From Gammaproteobacteria bacterium (GTDB lineage: Bacteria; Pseudomonadota; Gammaproteobacteria; Pseudomonadales; Pseudohongiellaceae): a DNA stretch of 7,150 bases. This document shows positions 6,759 to 7,150 of the stretch, one piece after another. The notes beneath the pieces were generated by a model. That model worked only from the letters and a program-made list of their open reading frames with translations, searched no databases and had not been told where the DNA came from. The stretch lies in the NCBI GenBank assembly GCA_003451715.1, contig DMJN01000210.1, positions 1-7,150 of the forward strand. Direction: 5' to 3'. Position 1 is the first letter of the stretch; each line of letters opens with the position of its first letter. Both the position numbers and the translations under genes were made by a program.

Positions 6759-7150
6759 ATGGCAGACTTCAAACGTATCGGATTGGTAGGTCGACCGGAT
6801 CATAGCGGTGTGGTGGACTCTCTTGCTCGTCTGCTGGCTTTTCTCGCTGAGCAGGATGTTTCGATTGTGCTCGATGATGTGACAGCAGGATTGATTAAGA
6901 ATCCGGGCGTCGCCGAATGCAAGCGGGAAGAATTGTCGAAGCATTGCGATTTAGTCATCGTCGTTGGCGGCGATGGCAGCATGTTAAATGTCGCCAAGTA
7001 TGTCGCCTCAGATCGGGTACCGGTAATTGGCATCAATCGGGGTAACCTGGGCTTTCTTACCGATGTGCTTCCCGATGAGATCGAAGCAAAGATCGCCGAG
7101 GTGCTGGCAGGGGATTACAGCATAGAGGAACGTTTTTTACTGGATGTCGT
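6759..7150 (+). CDS. nadK: NAD kinase (3' partial)
   Basis: ATP-dependent NAD kinase, cytoplasmic, the only route to NADP in most bacteria and normally essential. About 130 codons are visible, somewhat under half of the roughly 290-residue family length; the frame is open to the right edge. Seen: N-terminal strand RIGLVGRP (6-13); LVIVVGGDGSMLNVAKY (65-81) with the GGDGS nucleotide-binding motif and catalytic Asp72; and PVIGINRGNLGFLTDV (88-103), the conserved family block. The ATG at 6759 is preceded by AAGG (6748-6751) seven bases upstream, supporting this start. It is transcribed away from the nucleotide-sugar operon, from an extended -10 promoter in the shared 253-base region. Those neighbours use NAD, but a functional link is not implied, since nadK is a housekeeping gene. 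Confidence 0.95.
   Translation, partial: MADFKRIGLVGRPDHSGVVDSLARLLAFLAEQDVSIVLDDVTAGLIKNPGVAECKREELSKHCDLVIVVGGDGSMLNVAKYVASDRVPVIGINRGNLGFLTDVLPDEIEAKIAEVLAGDYSIEERFLLDV

Overview
The window reads as ordinary chromosome of a Gammaproteobacterium, probably marine or otherwise environmental. This rests on protein family resemblance (NAD kinase, TviB-type dehydrogenase, secreted reprolysin-like protease with a proteobacterial-type C-terminal domain) and not on any marker gene. It holds six protein genes: two are cut by the window edges and four are complete. I see no tRNA, rRNA, CRISPR array, insertion sequence or phage gene.

Layout from left to right. A PaaI-family hotdog thioesterase (5' end missing) ends at 418. 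An A+T-rich, apparently non-coding gap of about 400 bases follows. It carries two tandem hairpin-forming repeats, a 12-base perfect palindrome and a weak promoter candidate. Next is a complete PLP-dependent enzyme of the ACC deaminase / D-cysteine desulfhydrase family (824-1774). After a second A+T-rich gap with a plausible sigma-70 promoter comes a large secreted zinc metalloprotease (1928-4195). It has a signal peptide, a presumed prodomain, a beta-sandwich, a calcium-binding linker, a metzincin catalytic domain and a C-terminal beta domain.

On the minus strand, convergent with the protease and separated from it by only 20 bases, lies a two-gene operon. A TviB-type UDP-N-acetylhexosamine dehydrogenase (6505-5240) is followed after 16 bases by a UDP-glucuronate 4-epimerase-type enzyme (5223-4216). 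Together they would supply a UDP-uronic acid for a capsule, exopolysaccharide or O-antigen. Diverging from this operon across a 253-base regulatory region is nadK (NAD kinase, from 6759, cut by the right edge), with a well-formed extended -10 promoter.

The genes do not form one obvious pathway. The nucleotide-sugar pair is the only clear operon; the others look like independent units. The most unusual material is the architecture of the metalloprotease, the mixed substrate expectation of the dehydrogenase/epimerase pair, and small repeat structures in the intergenic regions. I found no convincing evidence of a wholly new multi-gene system.
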